A stretch of 64,000 nucleotides of DNA. Origin: Clostridiales bacterium (lineage in GTDB: Bacteria; Bacillota; Clostridia; Oscillospirales; Acutalibacteraceae). The notes under the pieces are model-generated. The model was not told the origin of the DNA. It saw only the letters and a list, made by a program, of their open reading frames with translations, and did not search any database. Where the stretch lies: positions 38,810 to 102,809 of the forward strand of contig DXYF01000017.1 of assembly GCA_019415945.1 (NCBI GenBank), written 5' to 3'. Positions 8,717 through 16,072 of this stretch are shown one piece after another. A program made the position numbers and the translations under genes. Numbering within the stretch: position 1 is the stretch's first letter; each line of letters begins with the position of its first letter.

Positions 8717-9463
8717 TTACTGAGTTATCGCAAGCTTCATGGATTTTATAAATTCACACACAGGCGTCTGGCAGTCCCTGCCGTATTTTTCTATCAGTTT
8801 TACAATGGCGGTATCAACAATTACTCCGTCGGCATATTTCGAAGCAACGCTTGCCTGCTCGGCTGTCGCGTCCTCAAGTGCCACAACGCACGGAATATCG
8901 CTCACCGATTTTGCAACACTTACGGCGTCGCTCACGCTCTTGTTTTCCGAGCCGACGCAATACAAAAAGCCGTGTGCCTGTTTAGCAATCATCTTAACTC
9001 TGTCATATGAAGCACAGGAAGCAAACAAAATAAGCTCTACGCCGTATTTGTCACAGGAAGGAGCAAGCTCCTCCTTTTCTTCAAAAGGTGTGTCGGGAAC
9101 AATGACTCCGCTTATGTTACATTCGCTGCATCTTTTCATAAACCTGTCTGTTCCGTAAACAAAAATAGGGTTCATATATGTCACAAGCACAAGCGGACAT
9201 TCAACTTTAGAGCCGACCCTGCTCAGCATATCAAAAATTTTGTCGGTGGTTGTTCCTGCCGAAACAGCACGCAGGTCCGCCTGCTGTATTACCGCACCCT
9301 CCGCAATCGGATCGGAAAACGGTATTCCTATTTCAATTATATCGGCACCGCTTTTGCTCATCTGCTCAATGAGCCTTTCGCTTGTTTCAAGGTCTGGATC
9401 ACCTGCCGTAACAAACGGGATAAACGCTTTTTTGTGTTCAAAAACAGCTTTTATATTACTCAT
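8717..9463 (-). CDS. trpA: Tryptophan synthase alpha subunit, with altered active site
   Basis: A 248-residue TIM-barrel protein of the TrpA family, which normally cleaves indole-3-glycerol phosphate to indole and passes it to TrpB. The ATG at 9463 overlaps the trpB stop by eight bases and has GGGGAGA upstream. FVTAGDPD, IIEIGIPFSDP (general base Glu44, equal to E. coli Glu49) and VTYMNPI are conserved. However, E. coli Asp60 is Glu55 here. The mobile loop AGVTG is replaced by GSENKSVSDA (171-180), the phosphate-binding GFGIS by VALED (194-198), and the SGS loop by VDT (216-218). The family call is firm; full catalytic activity is doubtful, and a role as allosteric partner of TrpB is an inference. 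Confidence 0.9.
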   Translation of the reverse strand: MSNIKAVFEHKKAFIPFVTAGDPDLETSERLIEQMSKSGADIIEIGIPFSDPIAEGAVIQQADLRAVSAGTTTDKIFDMLSRVGSKVECPLVLVTYMNPIFVYGTDRFMKRCSECNISGVIVPDTPFEEKEELAPSCDKYGVELILFASCASYDRVKMIAKQAHGFLYCVGSENKSVSDAVSVAKSVSDIPCVVALEDATAEQASVASKYADGVIVDTAIVKLIEKYGRDCQTPVCEFIKSMKLAITQ

Positions 9464-10640
9464 AGATATTCTCCCCTCTGTAGCGTGCAATGGCGGCAAC
9501 ATCCTTATCGCCTCTGCCCGAAAGATTTACGACGATAATTTTATCCTTATCCATTGTGGGAGCAAGCTTTATGCAGTGGGCAACTGCGTGGGCACTTTCA
9601 ATGGCGGGGATAATGCCCTCGGTTCTTGAAAGATATTCAAACGCCGAAACTGCCTCTTCATCGGTTACGGGAACATATTCCGCCCTGCCCGTGTCGTGGA
9701 GGTTTGCGTGCTCAGGTCCGATTCCGGGGTAGTCAAGTCCTGCTGAAATTGAATAAACGGGAGCTATCTGACCGTAGCTGTCCTGACAGAAGTACGACTT
9801 CATACCGTGGAAGATTCCCAATGTACCGTTCGCCATTGTAGCGGCGTTTTTGGGATTGTCAACGCCCAAGCCTGCCGCTTCACAGCCAATAAGGCGGACA
9901 TCTTTGTCCTTTATAAATTCATAAAAAGCACCCATTGCGTTGCTTCCGCCGCCTACGCAAGCCATTACAACATCGGGAAGTTTACCTTCTTTTTCAAAGA
10001 GCTGTTCTTTGATTTCTCTGCCGATTACGCTCTGAAAGTCCCTTACAACCGTCGGGAACGGATGCGGTCCCATTACAGATCCCAGCACATAATGCGTATC
10101 GGAAAGTCTGCACGACCATTCCCTCATCGCCTCGTTTACCGCGTCCTTAAGAGTCATCGTACCTGTTTCAACAGCGTTTACCTTTGCCCCCAAAAGCTTC
10201 ATTCTGTACACATTAAGAGCCTGGCGGATTGTGTCCTCCTTGCCCATAAATATTTCACACTCAAGTCCGAGCAGAGCCGCAACCGTAGCTGTTGCCACTC
10301 CGTGCTGACCTGCACCCGTTTCGGCAATAACACGGGTTTTGCCCATTTTTTTGGCGATAAGGCACTGACCGATACAGTTATTTATCTTGTGAGAGCCTGT
10401 GTGATTTAAATCCTCTCTTTTGAGATAAATTTTTGCACCGCCCAAATCCTTTGTCATTTTTTCGGCAAAATAAAGGCGTGACGGTCTGCCTGCGTATTCA
10501 CGCATCAGCGTGTCAAGTTCTGAAACAAACTCGGGATCTTTTCTGTATTTGTTGTACGCCTCTTCAAATTCGTTTATCGCATTCATCAGTATTTCGGGAA
10601 CAAACTGCCCGCCGTGAATTCCAAATCTACCCTTTGACAT
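9456..10640 (-). CDS. trpB: Tryptophan synthase beta subunit
   Basis: A 394-residue PLP enzyme that condenses indole with serine to tryptophan. The PLP lysine is Lys85 in HTGSHKIN, the catalytic Glu108 lies in AETGAGQHG, the phosphate-binding loop is VGGGSNAMG, and AGLDYPGIGPEH and SGRGDKD are conserved as in TrpB1. All key residues appear intact, unlike the partner TrpA. It is the first gene of a two-gene trpBA operon behind a tryptophan T-box. No trpE, trpD, trpC or trpF gene is nearby, so anthranilate-branch genes, if any, lie elsewhere. Confidence 0.97.
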   Translation of the reverse strand: MSKGRFGIHGGQFVPEILMNAINEFEEAYNKYRKDPEFVSELDTLMREYAGRPSRLYFAEKMTKDLGGAKIYLKREDLNHTGSHKINNCIGQCLIAKKMGKTRVIAETGAGQHGVATATVAALLGLECEIFMGKEDTIRQALNVYRMKLLGAKVNAVETGTMTLKDAVNEAMREWSCRLSDTHYVLGSVMGPHPFPTVVRDFQSVIGREIKEQLFEKEGKLPDVVMACVGGGSNAMGAFYEFIKDKDVRLIGCEAAGLGVDNPKNAATMANGTLGIFHGMKSYFCQDSYGQIAPVYSISAGLDYPGIGPEHANLHDTGRAEYVPVTDEEAVSAFEYLSRTEGIIPAIESAHAVAHCIKLAPTMDKDKIIVVNLSGRGDKDVAAIARYRGENIYE

Positions 10641-10679
10641 TTGTATTACTCCTTTATTGTATTAGCTTAAAAAAACAAA

Positions 10680-10974
10680 CAAAAAAGACCTTTGCCCCAC
10701 AAGGGACAAAAGTCTTAAACAACAACTTCTGCGGTACCACCCAATTTGACGATAAACCGTCCGCTCAAACAGCATACTTACATATGCCTCCTGCTGTAAC
10801 GGTCAGGCTCCGTCGGAAACTACTTGCACTCTCAGCTTAAACAGCCTTACGCACGCTTTCGGTCCGCCCTCACAAGTCCATTCGGGTAAATCTCCGTCAT
10901 CGGCTCGCACCGCCCGCCGACTCTCTGAAAACCTTGATAAATCCTACTATTCTTGCTCACAGGTTTAATCTATT
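10680..10974 (-). promoter_or_regulatory. T-box leader, tRNA-Trp responsive, controlling trpBA
   Basis: On the minus strand the leader shows the antiterminator element GGGTGGTACCGCAG (near 10742-10729), the Stem I internal motif AGAGAG and a terminator AAGACTTTTGTCCC / GGGGCAAAGGTCTT with a T run at 10686-10681. In the specifier loop GAATGGACT the codon UGG (10880-10878) reads Trp. Uncharged tRNA-Trp should stabilise the antiterminator and turn on trpBA. Boundaries are approximate at the 5' end, which is set by the promoter. Confidence 0.93.
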
Positions 10975-10980
10975 GTTTTC

Positions 10981-11009
10981 ATTATATTCTCCTTTATCAG
11001 ATTTGTCAA
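10981..11009 (-). promoter_or_regulatory. Consensus promoter of the trpBA T-box transcript
   Basis: Minus strand TTGACA (11009-11004), 17-base spacer, TATAAT (10986-10981): a perfect consensus. It diverges from the rpmH promoter about 120 bases away. Confidence 0.88.
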
Positions 11010-11126
11010 CCGTTTAATTTTAAATGACATAAATTTAAACTATTTTGAAAATTTTACCGCATTATTTGACAAAAAGTAAAACGGGGTTACTTTTTTTCTT
11101 AAACTGAAAAATAATTAACAAAATAC

Positions 11127-11155
11127 TTGACGAAATCTGAAAATTAAGATATAAT
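11127..11155 (+). promoter_or_regulatory. rpmH promoter
   Basis: TTGACG (11127-11132), 17-base spacer, TATAAT (11150-11155), 42 bases before rpmH. Confidence 0.8.
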
Positions 11156-11197
11156 GCTATATTGCAAGGTTATATTTTGAAGGGAGGTTTTCACGCT

Positions 11198-11332
11198 ATG
11201 TTGAGAACATATCAGCCAAAGAAGCTCCACAGAAAAAAGGAGCACGGTTTCAGAAAAAGAATGGCTACAGCTAACGGCAGAAAGGTTTTAGCTAGAAGAA
11301 GAGCTAAGGGCAGAAAAAGATTGTCTTACTAA
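11198..11332 (+). CDS. rpmH: Ribosomal protein bL34
   Basis: The 44-residue, very basic large-subunit protein bL34. The sequence opens MLRTYQPKKLHRKKEHGF and continues RMATANGRKVLARRRAKGR, the invariant pattern of the family, and ends in RLSY. Length is exactly that of bacterial L34. A GGGAGG site stands before the ATG. It heads the origin-proximal block rpmH-rnpA-yidD-yidC-jag, and its own promoter is directly upstream. A hairpin between it and rnpA probably reduces read-through. Confidence 0.98.
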   Translation: MLRTYQPKKLHRKKEHGFRKRMATANGRKVLARRRAKGRKRLSY

Positions 11333-11389
11333 TGCAAAGCACCGCACAATTTATGGCAAAACCGATAGTATGTGGTTGTGTCTTAAGAA

Positions 11390-11422
11390 AAGGACCACTT
11401 TTTCGGTGGTCTTTCTTTTTTT
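11390..11422 (+). terminator. Terminator/attenuator between rpmH and rnpA
   Basis: Stem AAGGACCAC (11390-11398) / GTGGTCTTT (11406-11414), one G-T pair, then CTTTTTTT. It probably lets much rpmH mRNA end here while some continues into rnpA. Confidence 0.75.
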
Positions 11423-11456
11423 GGCGTGGGTATTTTGTTTGGTGGTTTAAGGTTTT

Positions 11457-11792
11457 ATGAGCGAATATATCACTTTAAAGGAAAACAGGGATTTTTCCCG
11501 ACTGTACAAAAGGGGAAAATCCTTTGTAAGTCCCGTTGTTGTAACTTATGTAATGAAAAACAAAAGCAATAACCTGCGTTTCGGAATTACTACAGGCAAA
11601 AAGATCGGCAACGCCGTGAAGCGTTCAAGATCAAGGCGTGTAATCAGAGCAGCGTATTATGAGCTTTATCCTGATCTAAAAAGGGGCTACGACTTTGTTT
11701 TTGTTGCAAGGGGGAAGACCCCTTTTGTTAAATCCACTGTCGTTTCGGACGCAATGAAAAAGCATATGAAACAGGCAGGGGTTTTAGACTGA
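11457..11792 (+). CDS. rnpA: Ribonuclease P protein component
   Basis: A 111-residue basic protein that binds the RNase P RNA and helps cleave the 5' leader from pre-tRNAs. It opens with the usual LKENRDFSRLYKRGKSF and has the helix motif GNAVKRSRSRRVIRAAY, equal to the RNR signature of RnpA, followed by DFVFVARGKT. Length is typical. Only a weak ribosome site (GGTTTAAGG region) precedes the ATG, as often found in this overlapping block. It lies 35 bases before yidD. Confidence 0.97.
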   Translation: MSEYITLKENRDFSRLYKRGKSFVSPVVVTYVMKNKSNNLRFGITTGKKIGNAVKRSRSRRVIRAAYYELYPDLKRGYDFVFVARGKTPFVKSTVVSDAMKKHMKQAGVLD

Positions 11793-11827
11793 GCCTTATA
11801 AGACTTATTTTTATGCAAGGTACATAA

Positions 11828-12061
11828 ATGAAAAAGATTCTCATTACGCTTATCAAATTCTATCAAACCGCCGTATCTCCTCATTTAGGAGCTAACTGCA
11901 AGTATATTCCCACTTGCTCGCAATACGGAATCGAGGCAATAGAGCGTTTTGGTGCGTTTAAAGGCTTTTGTTTGACCGTATGGCGGATTTTACGCTGTAA
12001 CCCTTTTTCCAAGGGCGGCTATGACCCTGTCCCCGAAAAAAGGACAGGCAAAAGAAATTAG
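11828..12061 (+). CDS. yidD: Membrane protein insertion efficiency factor YidD
   Basis: A 77-residue YidD protein that sits at the inner face of the membrane and aids YidC/Sec-dependent insertion. It shows the conserved YQTAVSPHLGANCKYIPTCSQY with its cysteines, then GAFKGFCLTVWRILRCNPFSKGGYDPVP, nearly identical to the family consensus. An amphipathic N-terminal helix is present. The next gene is yidC, its functional partner. Confidence 0.97.
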   Translation: MKKILITLIKFYQTAVSPHLGANCKYIPTCSQYGIEAIERFGAFKGFCLTVWRILRCNPFSKGGYDPVPEKRTGKRN

Positions 12062-12119
12062 CAACACGCATATTGTATTTGCCGTGATTGCACAATATAC
12101 TCAAAAGTGAGGTAACAAT

Positions 12120-13106
12120 ATGCAAATCTTCGGATTTCTCGGAAGCTTGCTGGGCTATATTCTCTGGGGAGCTTTCTATTTACTAAGAGATTTCGGACTG
12201 TCTATTATTGTATTTACTATTATAGTTAAGGTTGTTCTGTTTCCTTTTTCTGTTAAACAGCAAAAGTCAATGGCAGGCACTGCGAGAATGTCCAAGAAGC
12301 AAAAGGAGCTTCAGGAAAAGTACGCAAACAACAGACAAAAATATCAGGAGGAACTTTCAAAGCTCTATGAAAAAGAGGGCATTAAGCCGATGGGCGGCTG
12401 TCTTACAACCGTTGTTCCTCTGCTTGTAATTCTGGGTATTTTCTATGCGGTTGCATATCCGCTTACAAATACTCTTCATCTTAATTCCGAGGATGTAAAC
12501 AATGCAATTTCTTACATTAACACAATTCCCGGATATACCGCAAGCGTAAACCCTACTTATCAGGAAATCAGCCTTCTTAAAATTTTCCCCAATATTATGA
12601 ACACCGAGGCGATTCAGGGTATTTTCAACGCTTCCGAAATTTCCACAATACAGATGTTTACCGCAGGCTTTAACACATTCGGCGTTGATTTGCTTGCAAT
12701 ACCCAAGGATTTCGGCATTTTCTCATGGTATATCCTTTTCCCCGTACTCTGTTTTGCATCGAATATCGGATCTCAGTTTGTTATGACAAGAATAAACGGC
12801 AATCAGCTTGCACAGCAGCAGGGCTGCATGAAGGTTATGCTCTATGTTTTGCCGCTGTTTTCCGCATATATCGCATATTCCGTTCCTTCGGCAGTTGCGT
12901 TTTACTGGATTATTTCGGCACTTATAAGTCTTGTACAGTCAATCGTGCTCGGCAAGATTTTCAGTCCCGCACAGCTTACGGCAAATTCAGAGGCAAGACA
13001 CGCTGCACTTATGTTTGAAAACGAAGCAAAAGTTCCTTATGTTTACGCTCCGCACGAGCTGAAATCGGGCGAGGGTACAAACTCAAAAAAGAAAAAGAAG
13101 AAGTAA
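12120..13106 (+). CDS. yidC: YidC/Oxa1-type membrane protein insertase
   Basis: A 328-residue integral membrane insertase that places small membrane proteins, with or without Sec. It has an N-terminal helix, the conserved transmembrane region with IIVFTIIVKVVLFPFSVKQ, a charged coiled-coil cytoplasmic loop (about residues 55-85), the next segment with GGCLTTVVPLLVILGIFYA, then two or three further helices with FYWIISALISLVQS and a Lys-rich tail GTNSKKKKKK. Gram-positive YidCs are usually lipoproteins; no clear lipobox is seen here. It is flanked by yidD and jag, the standard arrangement. Confidence 0.96.
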   Translation: MQIFGFLGSLLGYILWGAFYLLRDFGLSIIVFTIIVKVVLFPFSVKQQKSMAGTARMSKKQKELQEKYANNRQKYQEELSKLYEKEGIKPMGGCLTTVVPLLVILGIFYAVAYPLTNTLHLNSEDVNNAISYINTIPGYTASVNPTYQEISLLKIFPNIMNTEAIQGIFNASEISTIQMFTAGFNTFGVDLLAIPKDFGIFSWYILFPVLCFASNIGSQFVMTRINGNQLAQQQGCMKVMLYVLPLFSAYIAYSVPSAVAFYWIISALISLVQSIVLGKIFSPAQLTANSEARHAALMFENEAKVPYVYAPHELKSGEGTNSKKKKKK

Positions 13107-13165
13107 TTTTAATATAAATTTGCGGCGTTTGCCGTGAATATTAAATGAAATAAAGGTGAAAAATC

Positions 13166-13954
13166 GTGGTAAAAGAAGTAATCGGCGTCGGCGAAACAGA
13201 GCTTGAAGCTCTTAATGACGCAAAAAAACAGCTTGGTCTCAGCGATACGGACGAGGTCGAGTTTGAGCTTATTCAGCGTGCCGAAAAAAAGAAATTCGGT
13301 CTTTTCGGCGGCTCTCCCGCAAAGGTTAAGATAACCTTAAAGTCTTCTCCTGCCGAAAAAGCAGAGGAGTTTTTGAGAAAGGTTCTTGACAGAATGAATC
13401 TTTCAAATGTTGAAATTGAGAAAAAAGAAGTTGAAAACGGAATCGAGTTTAATCTCACAGGCGAAGATGTGGGCTTTGTTATAGGAAGAAGAGGAGAAAC
13501 TCTTTATTCGCTTCAGTATCTTACAAGCCTTGTTGCAAATCACGCAGACAGCGGATATTTCAAGGTTACTATTGATACGGGCAATTACAGAGAAAAGAGA
13601 GAAAAAACTCTTGAAATTCTCGGCAGAAAGCTCGCGTTCAAGGCTGTTAAAACAGGCAGAAAAACAAACCTTGAGCCTATGAATCCGTATGAAAGAAGAA
13701 TCATTCATACAGCCGTTCAAAAGGTAAACGGTGCGATTTCATGGAGTGAGGGCGAAAACGCCAACCGTCATGTTGTTATCGGACCCGATCCAAAGGTTAA
13801 GCCTAATTTCCGCAAGGGCGGTTACAACAGAGGCAAAGGCGGCAGACGCCCGTACAACTCTGACCGCATGGCAAATTCTGCTCCTGTTGATCCCGACAGA
13901 AAGCCTCTCAACGAGGGCAACGGCACCGGTCTTTACGGCAGAATAGACAAATAA
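13166..13954 (+). CDS. jag: RNA-binding protein Jag (KhpB)
   Basis: A 262-residue protein with three parts: an N-terminal Jag_N domain (KEVIGVGETELEALNDAKKQL, residues 3-50), a KH domain with GEDVGFVIGRRGETLYSLQYL in its centre, and an R3H domain with NPYERRIIHTAV. KhpB forms a complex with KhpA and binds many RNAs, with effects on cell elongation and, in some clostridia, toxin expression. The GTG start follows AAAGGTG. A basic Gly/Arg-rich tail follows the R3H domain and may add RNA affinity. Confidence 0.95.
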   Translation: MVKEVIGVGETELEALNDAKKQLGLSDTDEVEFELIQRAEKKKFGLFGGSPAKVKITLKSSPAEKAEEFLRKVLDRMNLSNVEIEKKEVENGIEFNLTGEDVGFVIGRRGETLYSLQYLTSLVANHADSGYFKVTIDTGNYREKREKTLEILGRKLAFKAVKTGRKTNLEPMNPYERRIIHTAVQKVNGAISWSEGENANRHVVIGPDPKVKPNFRKGGYNRGKGGRRPYNSDRMANSAPVDPDRKPLNEGNGTGLYGRIDK

Positions 13955-13956
13955 TC

Positions 13957-13988
13957 AAAAGGGCGGATTTATTCCGCCCCTTTTTTGA
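13957..13988 (+). terminator. Terminator after jag
   Basis: GGGCGGA (13961-13967) pairs with TCCGCCC (13973-13979), extended by an A/T stem, then a T run. Repeat copy A begins in or just after this U-tract. Confidence 0.8.
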
Positions 13989-13990
13989 TT

Positions 13991-14080
13991 TTTAGTAAAT
14001 TGCTCGAAAACGGTCGGGCAAAGAAGGCTTGATAATATTAACCTGTCTGCCCGAACCCAGTGTCGAGGCACTCGACTTTT
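13991..14080 (+). repeat. Dispersed ~90-nt two-hairpin element, copy A
   Basis: Starts at the U-tract of the jag terminator. Contains GCTCGAAAACGGTCGGGCA, then AAGAAGG, a short stem around GATAATATTAACC, TCTGCCCG which pairs with CGGGCA, and a closing hairpin GTCGAG-GCA-CTCGAC-TTTT (14062 onward). In this copy the outer stem is a full Watson-Crick match. Confidence 0.85.
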
Positions 14081-14303
14081 GTGATTGCCTGAAAATAACT
14101 TTTAATTGACGGACAATCTAAATTTGTCACTGACAATAAATTAAAACTTGATTGTAAAACTTTCTGTAAGACAACACGGCAAATAAGTTATGCGTGAATT
14201 TTTTGGGTGTCAAAACATTTCCGCAGATAATGCATATAAATTTTATTAGATATAAACTATTGTTAAACATCACCCGAACATAAGAAAAACAGAGGTAATT
14301 ATA

Positions 14304-15671
14304 ATGAGTGAAAAAACCGTTGCGGCAATAAGCACCGCACAGGGCGAGGGCGGAATCGGCGTAATCAGGATTTCCGGCGATGACGCACTTGAAATTGCCG
14401 ATAAAATATTTAAAAATGTAAACGGAAGAAAAGTAACCGATATGAAAGGCTACACGGCGGCTTTCGGCAAAATTTGTAACAACGGCGAAGAAATTGACGA
14501 AGCAGTTGCTCTCGTTTTCCGTGCTCCCAACAGCTACACGGGCGAAGATGTCGTTGAGCTTTCCTGCCACGGCGGAATTTTTATTACAAAACAGGTTTTG
14601 CGTGCCGCACTCTCGGCAGGTGCCGTTCCCGCTCAGGCAGGTGAGTTTACAAAAAGAGCCTTTTTAAACGGAAAGATCGACCTTACCGAAGCGGAAGCGG
14701 TAATTGACATCATAAGTGCCAAAAGCACCTCTGCCGCAAGAGCCGCTCTTTTTGCAAAAGACGGTGTGCTTCGCAAAAAAATCAACTCGGTTAAAGACGA
14801 TTTGCTGTCGCTTGCGGCACATCTGTCAGCTTGGGCTGATTATCCCGAGGAGGATATTGCCGAAGTGACTGACGATATGATTTTTGACACCTGCAATAAG
14901 GCAATCACGGCACTTGAAAAACTGCTTTCAAGCTACGACAGCGGTCAGGCGGTAAAGCAGGGCATTGATACCGTAATAGCAGGCAAGCCCAATGTGGGAA
15001 AAAGCACTCTTATGAATCTGCTTTCAGGGTGTGAAAAAAGTATTGTCACCGACATTCCCGGAACAACAAGAGATATTGTGGAGGACACGGTGGTTGTCGG
15101 CGATGTTATTCTGCGTTTGAGCGATACTGCGGGACTGCGTGAAACCGATGATACCGTAGAAAAAATCGGTGTAGACAGGGCGAGAAAACGCCTTGAAGAA
15201 TGCGGACTGCTTCTTGCCGTATTTGACAACAGCAGAGAGCTCGACAGCGAAGATATAGAGCTGCTAAAATCAGCCAAAAATGTTCCTGCGGTTGCAATAA
15301 TAAACAAGACGGATCTCAAACAAAAATTAGATATAAACTATATTTCAAATATTATCAGCAATATAGTATATGTTTCTGCAAAAAGCGGTGAGGGACATGA
15401 GGAGCTTGTAAAAGCTGTTGAAAAAATTGCGGGAACCGAAAACCTCAATCCGAGCGAGGGAATTTTATCGAACGAACGCCAAAGGCTTGCAGTGAGCAAC
15501 GCTCTTTCATCAATAAAAGAAGCCAAGGACGCCCTATCTCTCGGAATGACCTTTGACGCGGTTACGGTTTCGCTTGAGGACGCAATTTCTCAGCTTCTTG
15601 AGCTGACGGGCGAAAAAGCGAGCGATGAGATAATAGATCGTGTTTTCCACAATTTCTGCGTAGGCAAATAA
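14304..15671 (+). CDS. mnmE: tRNA modification GTPase MnmE
   Basis: A 455-residue GTPase that, with MnmG, installs the carboxymethylaminomethyl (or aminomethyl) group on wobble uridine U34 of certain tRNAs. The N-terminal folate-binding domain opens with TVAAISTAQGEGGIGVIRISG. The G domain inserted in a helical domain has AGKPNVGKST, TTRDIVED, DTAGLRETDD and INKTDL, and the protein ends in the catalytic FCVGK with the conserved cysteine. Length is typical. mnmG follows after a small gene. The 14081-14303 gap holds no visible gene. Confidence 0.98.
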   Translation: MSEKTVAAISTAQGEGGIGVIRISGDDALEIADKIFKNVNGRKVTDMKGYTAAFGKICNNGEEIDEAVALVFRAPNSYTGEDVVELSCHGGIFITKQVLRAALSAGAVPAQAGEFTKRAFLNGKIDLTEAEAVIDIISAKSTSAARAALFAKDGVLRKKINSVKDDLLSLAAHLSAWADYPEEDIAEVTDDMIFDTCNKAITALEKLLSSYDSGQAVKQGIDTVIAGKPNVGKSTLMNLLSGCEKSIVTDIPGTTRDIVEDTVVVGDVILRLSDTAGLRETDDTVEKIGVDRARKRLEECGLLLAVFDNSRELDSEDIELLKSAKNVPAVAIINKTDLKQKLDINYISNIISNIVYVSAKSGEGHEELVKAVEKIAGTENLNPSEGILSNERQRLAVSNALSSIKEAKDALSLGMTFDAVTVSLEDAISQLLELTGEKASDEIIDRVFHNFCVGK

Positions 15672-15810
15672 CCGAGATTTTTAAGGCGGCGATATTATCA
15701 ACACATCTTTAATAATACTACTTATATTTTTTATTATCCTAATATGCGGCAATAAAAAATCAATTACTAAATATATCATCAGTAAAATAAACAGGAGAAA
15801 AAACAATAAA

Positions 15811-16026
15811 ATGACTACTGAACTATTAAAAGACTTTATCGGTAAAAAATGCAGCGTTTTTATGTTAAATTCGGTGTGCGGACAGGAGTGCACAATTATA
15901 GCTGTAGAAGATAACTGGATAAAGGCAGAAACAAAAAATTCTGTCATTATGTTAAACTGCGATATGATTTCCAACATTACACTAATGAAAGAAAAGAAGA
16001 AAAAAGCCAAAAACGGTTTAGATTAA
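15811..16026 (+). CDS. Small basic protein of unknown function, possibly Sm/SH3-like
   Basis: A 71-residue protein between mnmE and mnmG, with AGGAGAAAAAAC before the ATG. The pattern LLKDFIGKKCSVFMLNSV, then CTIIAVEDNWIKAET and SVIMLNCDMISNITLM, alternates short beta strands around a turn, like the small barrels of Hfq/Sm-like or SH3 proteins; a Lys-rich tail follows. I do not recognise a named family with confidence. Its position in the tRNA-modification cluster, 46 bases before mnmG, suggests an RNA-linked role, which is inference only. Confidence 0.7.
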   Translation: MTTELLKDFIGKKCSVFMLNSVCGQECTIIAVEDNWIKAETKNSVIMLNCDMISNITLMKEKKKKAKNGLD

Positions 16027-16072
16027 ATTTTTGAACCTTATTTTAACACTTTGGTTAAAAAGGAATGAGCGT

